Below are positions 7,073 through 7,508 of a stretch of 7,508 nucleotides of DNA, in pieces (the first letter of the stretch is position 1; every line of letters begins with the position of its first letter). The DNA comes from an uncultured Beijerinckiaceae bacterium. GTDB lineage: Bacteria > Pseudomonadota > Alphaproteobacteria > Rhizobiales > Beijerinckiaceae. Below the pieces are notes generated by a model. That model saw only the letters and a program-made list of their open reading frames with translations, ran no database searches and had not been told where the DNA came from. Location of the stretch: NCBI GenBank assembly GCA_937873345.1, contig CALMRL010000613.1, positions 1-7,508 on the forward strand, in the 5' to 3' direction. The position numbers and the translations under genes are program-made.

Positions 7073-7231
7073 TCATCATCCTTCTCGTCGATCCGTCCCG
7101 TAGCGGCGGATTCGTCGAAGAGCAGGCCCCTGTCGTGAGGCGGCCATTGCGAGGAAGGTGGGGTGCGCGTCGGGAATATGGAAGGGCGGAACGTCGCCCG
7201 ACCGACGAGGATCGGGCGCAGGCACAACGCT
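7073..7231 (-). promoter_or_regulatory. clpB: clpB upstream region
   Basis: This 159-base gap holds the clpB ribosome binding site (AAGGA at 7079-7083). A minus-strand CCATAT (7176-7181) resembles the -10 of alphaproteobacterial RpoH promoters (CYATWT), about 104 bases before the ATG. No CTTG-type -35 lies 13-18 bases upstream of it, so a heat-shock promoter is only a weak possibility. clpB could also be read from the upstream gene. Confidence 0.25.
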
Positions 7232-7508
7232 TCAGTCGCCGACCGGATCGGACGTCGTCGGCGCTGCGGGACGCGGCTCGTGCGCCCTTGTCGGCGAACT
7301 CCGCCTTGGAGCGGCGGCGGCGGCGCGGACGCAGGTGCACGGTCTCCTCGCCGGCGTCCAGCGGCGCCGCAGCCTGCTCGACCGCTTCGGGAAGAGGAGC
7401 GCTCTGCTCGGCGGCAACGCGAGTCGGTGCGGTGATGAAGGCCGGCAGCTCGTTCACTGGCTCGTCCGCCGCCGGCTGGCGGGGCTCCGCCGATGGACGG
7501 GGCGGACG
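7232..7508 (-). CDS. C-terminal fragment of a DUF4167-like protein, with apparent frameshift
   Basis: The frame is open from the right edge. It reads a Pro/Ala/Glu-rich low-complexity stretch, then NELPAFITAPTR, another acidic Ala/Pro stretch, and the basic run RPRRRRRSKAEFADKG. This layout (an LPAF-type motif, then an Arg-rich patch near the end) resembles the C terminus of alphaproteobacterial DUF4167 proteins, which often sit beside clpB, prfA and prmC; the assignment is from memory and the diagnostic N-terminal domain lies outside the window. In that frame there is no stop until 6762, deep inside clpB. Moving by one base near the GGG run at 7285-7287 gives AHEPRPAAPTTSDPVGD and a TGA at 7232-7234, a natural end. 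Frame use after the run also favours the shifted frame (about 14 of 17 codons end in G or C, versus about 12). Either a real mutation, a base-calling error, or a longer overlapping gene. Confidence 0.5.

Noticed and set aside
5984..7138. Long plus-strand open frame (384 codons) opposite clpB
   Set aside because: It is antisense to an unmistakable clpB with all AAA+ motifs. Its composition (Leu/Arg/His/Val/Asp-rich, no domain) is the usual mirror of a high-GC gene.
6762..7231. Reading the gene upstream of clpB through to a stop at 6762
   Set aside because: It would overlap clpB by 311 bases with Cys/Arg-rich shadow-like text, whereas the shifted frame ends naturally at 7232.
1..7508. Mobile element, tRNA, CRISPR array or a novel defence system
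   Set aside because: No transposase, terminal repeats, spaced direct repeats, tRNA-like fold or defence-type domain was visible on either strand.

Overview
The window is high-GC DNA with G/C-rich third codon positions, most likely from an alphaproteobacterium. The ClpB sequence, the linkage of clpB to a gene that looks like a DUF4167 protein, a KirBac-type potassium channel and TadE/TadG-type proteins all fit that group (family-level reasoning; the genus cannot be named from this window).

Layout from left to right. A bacterial inward-rectifier K+ channel (43-993, + strand) fills the left end. Everything else lies on the minus strand. The channel converges on a small secreted glycine-zipper-like protein (1051-1290), and a perfect 9-bp hairpin between them probably terminates both genes. 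After a 206-base gap with no gene comes a tightly packed three-gene cassette, read from right to left: a TadE-like protein (3552-4232), a second TadE-like protein that overlaps it and appears to start at TTG (2896-3558), and a TadG-like von Willebrand A protein with an intact MIDAS motif (1497-2885). After another gap of 212 bases comes a full-length clpB disaggregase gene (4445-7072). Upstream of clpB, running off the right edge, is the 3' end of a gene resembling DUF4167 proteins (7232-7508), whose reading frame appears to break by one base just before its end.

Functionally, clpB is a housekeeping heat-shock disaggregase. The TadE/TadE/TadG cassette resembles the minor pseudopilin and surface-adhesin part of a tight-adherence (Tad/Flp) pilus system, but no ATPase, secretin, platform protein or Flp pilin is present here. 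Such proteins would have to work with machinery encoded elsewhere or act as a stand-alone envelope module. The channel and the small exported protein are probably separate transcription units. I see no mobile element, tRNA, rRNA or CRISPR array. The window looks mostly ordinary; the points most worth a second look are the frameshift at the right edge, the overlapping TTG-started TadE gene, the orphan Tad cassette and the small GxxxGxxxG protein.
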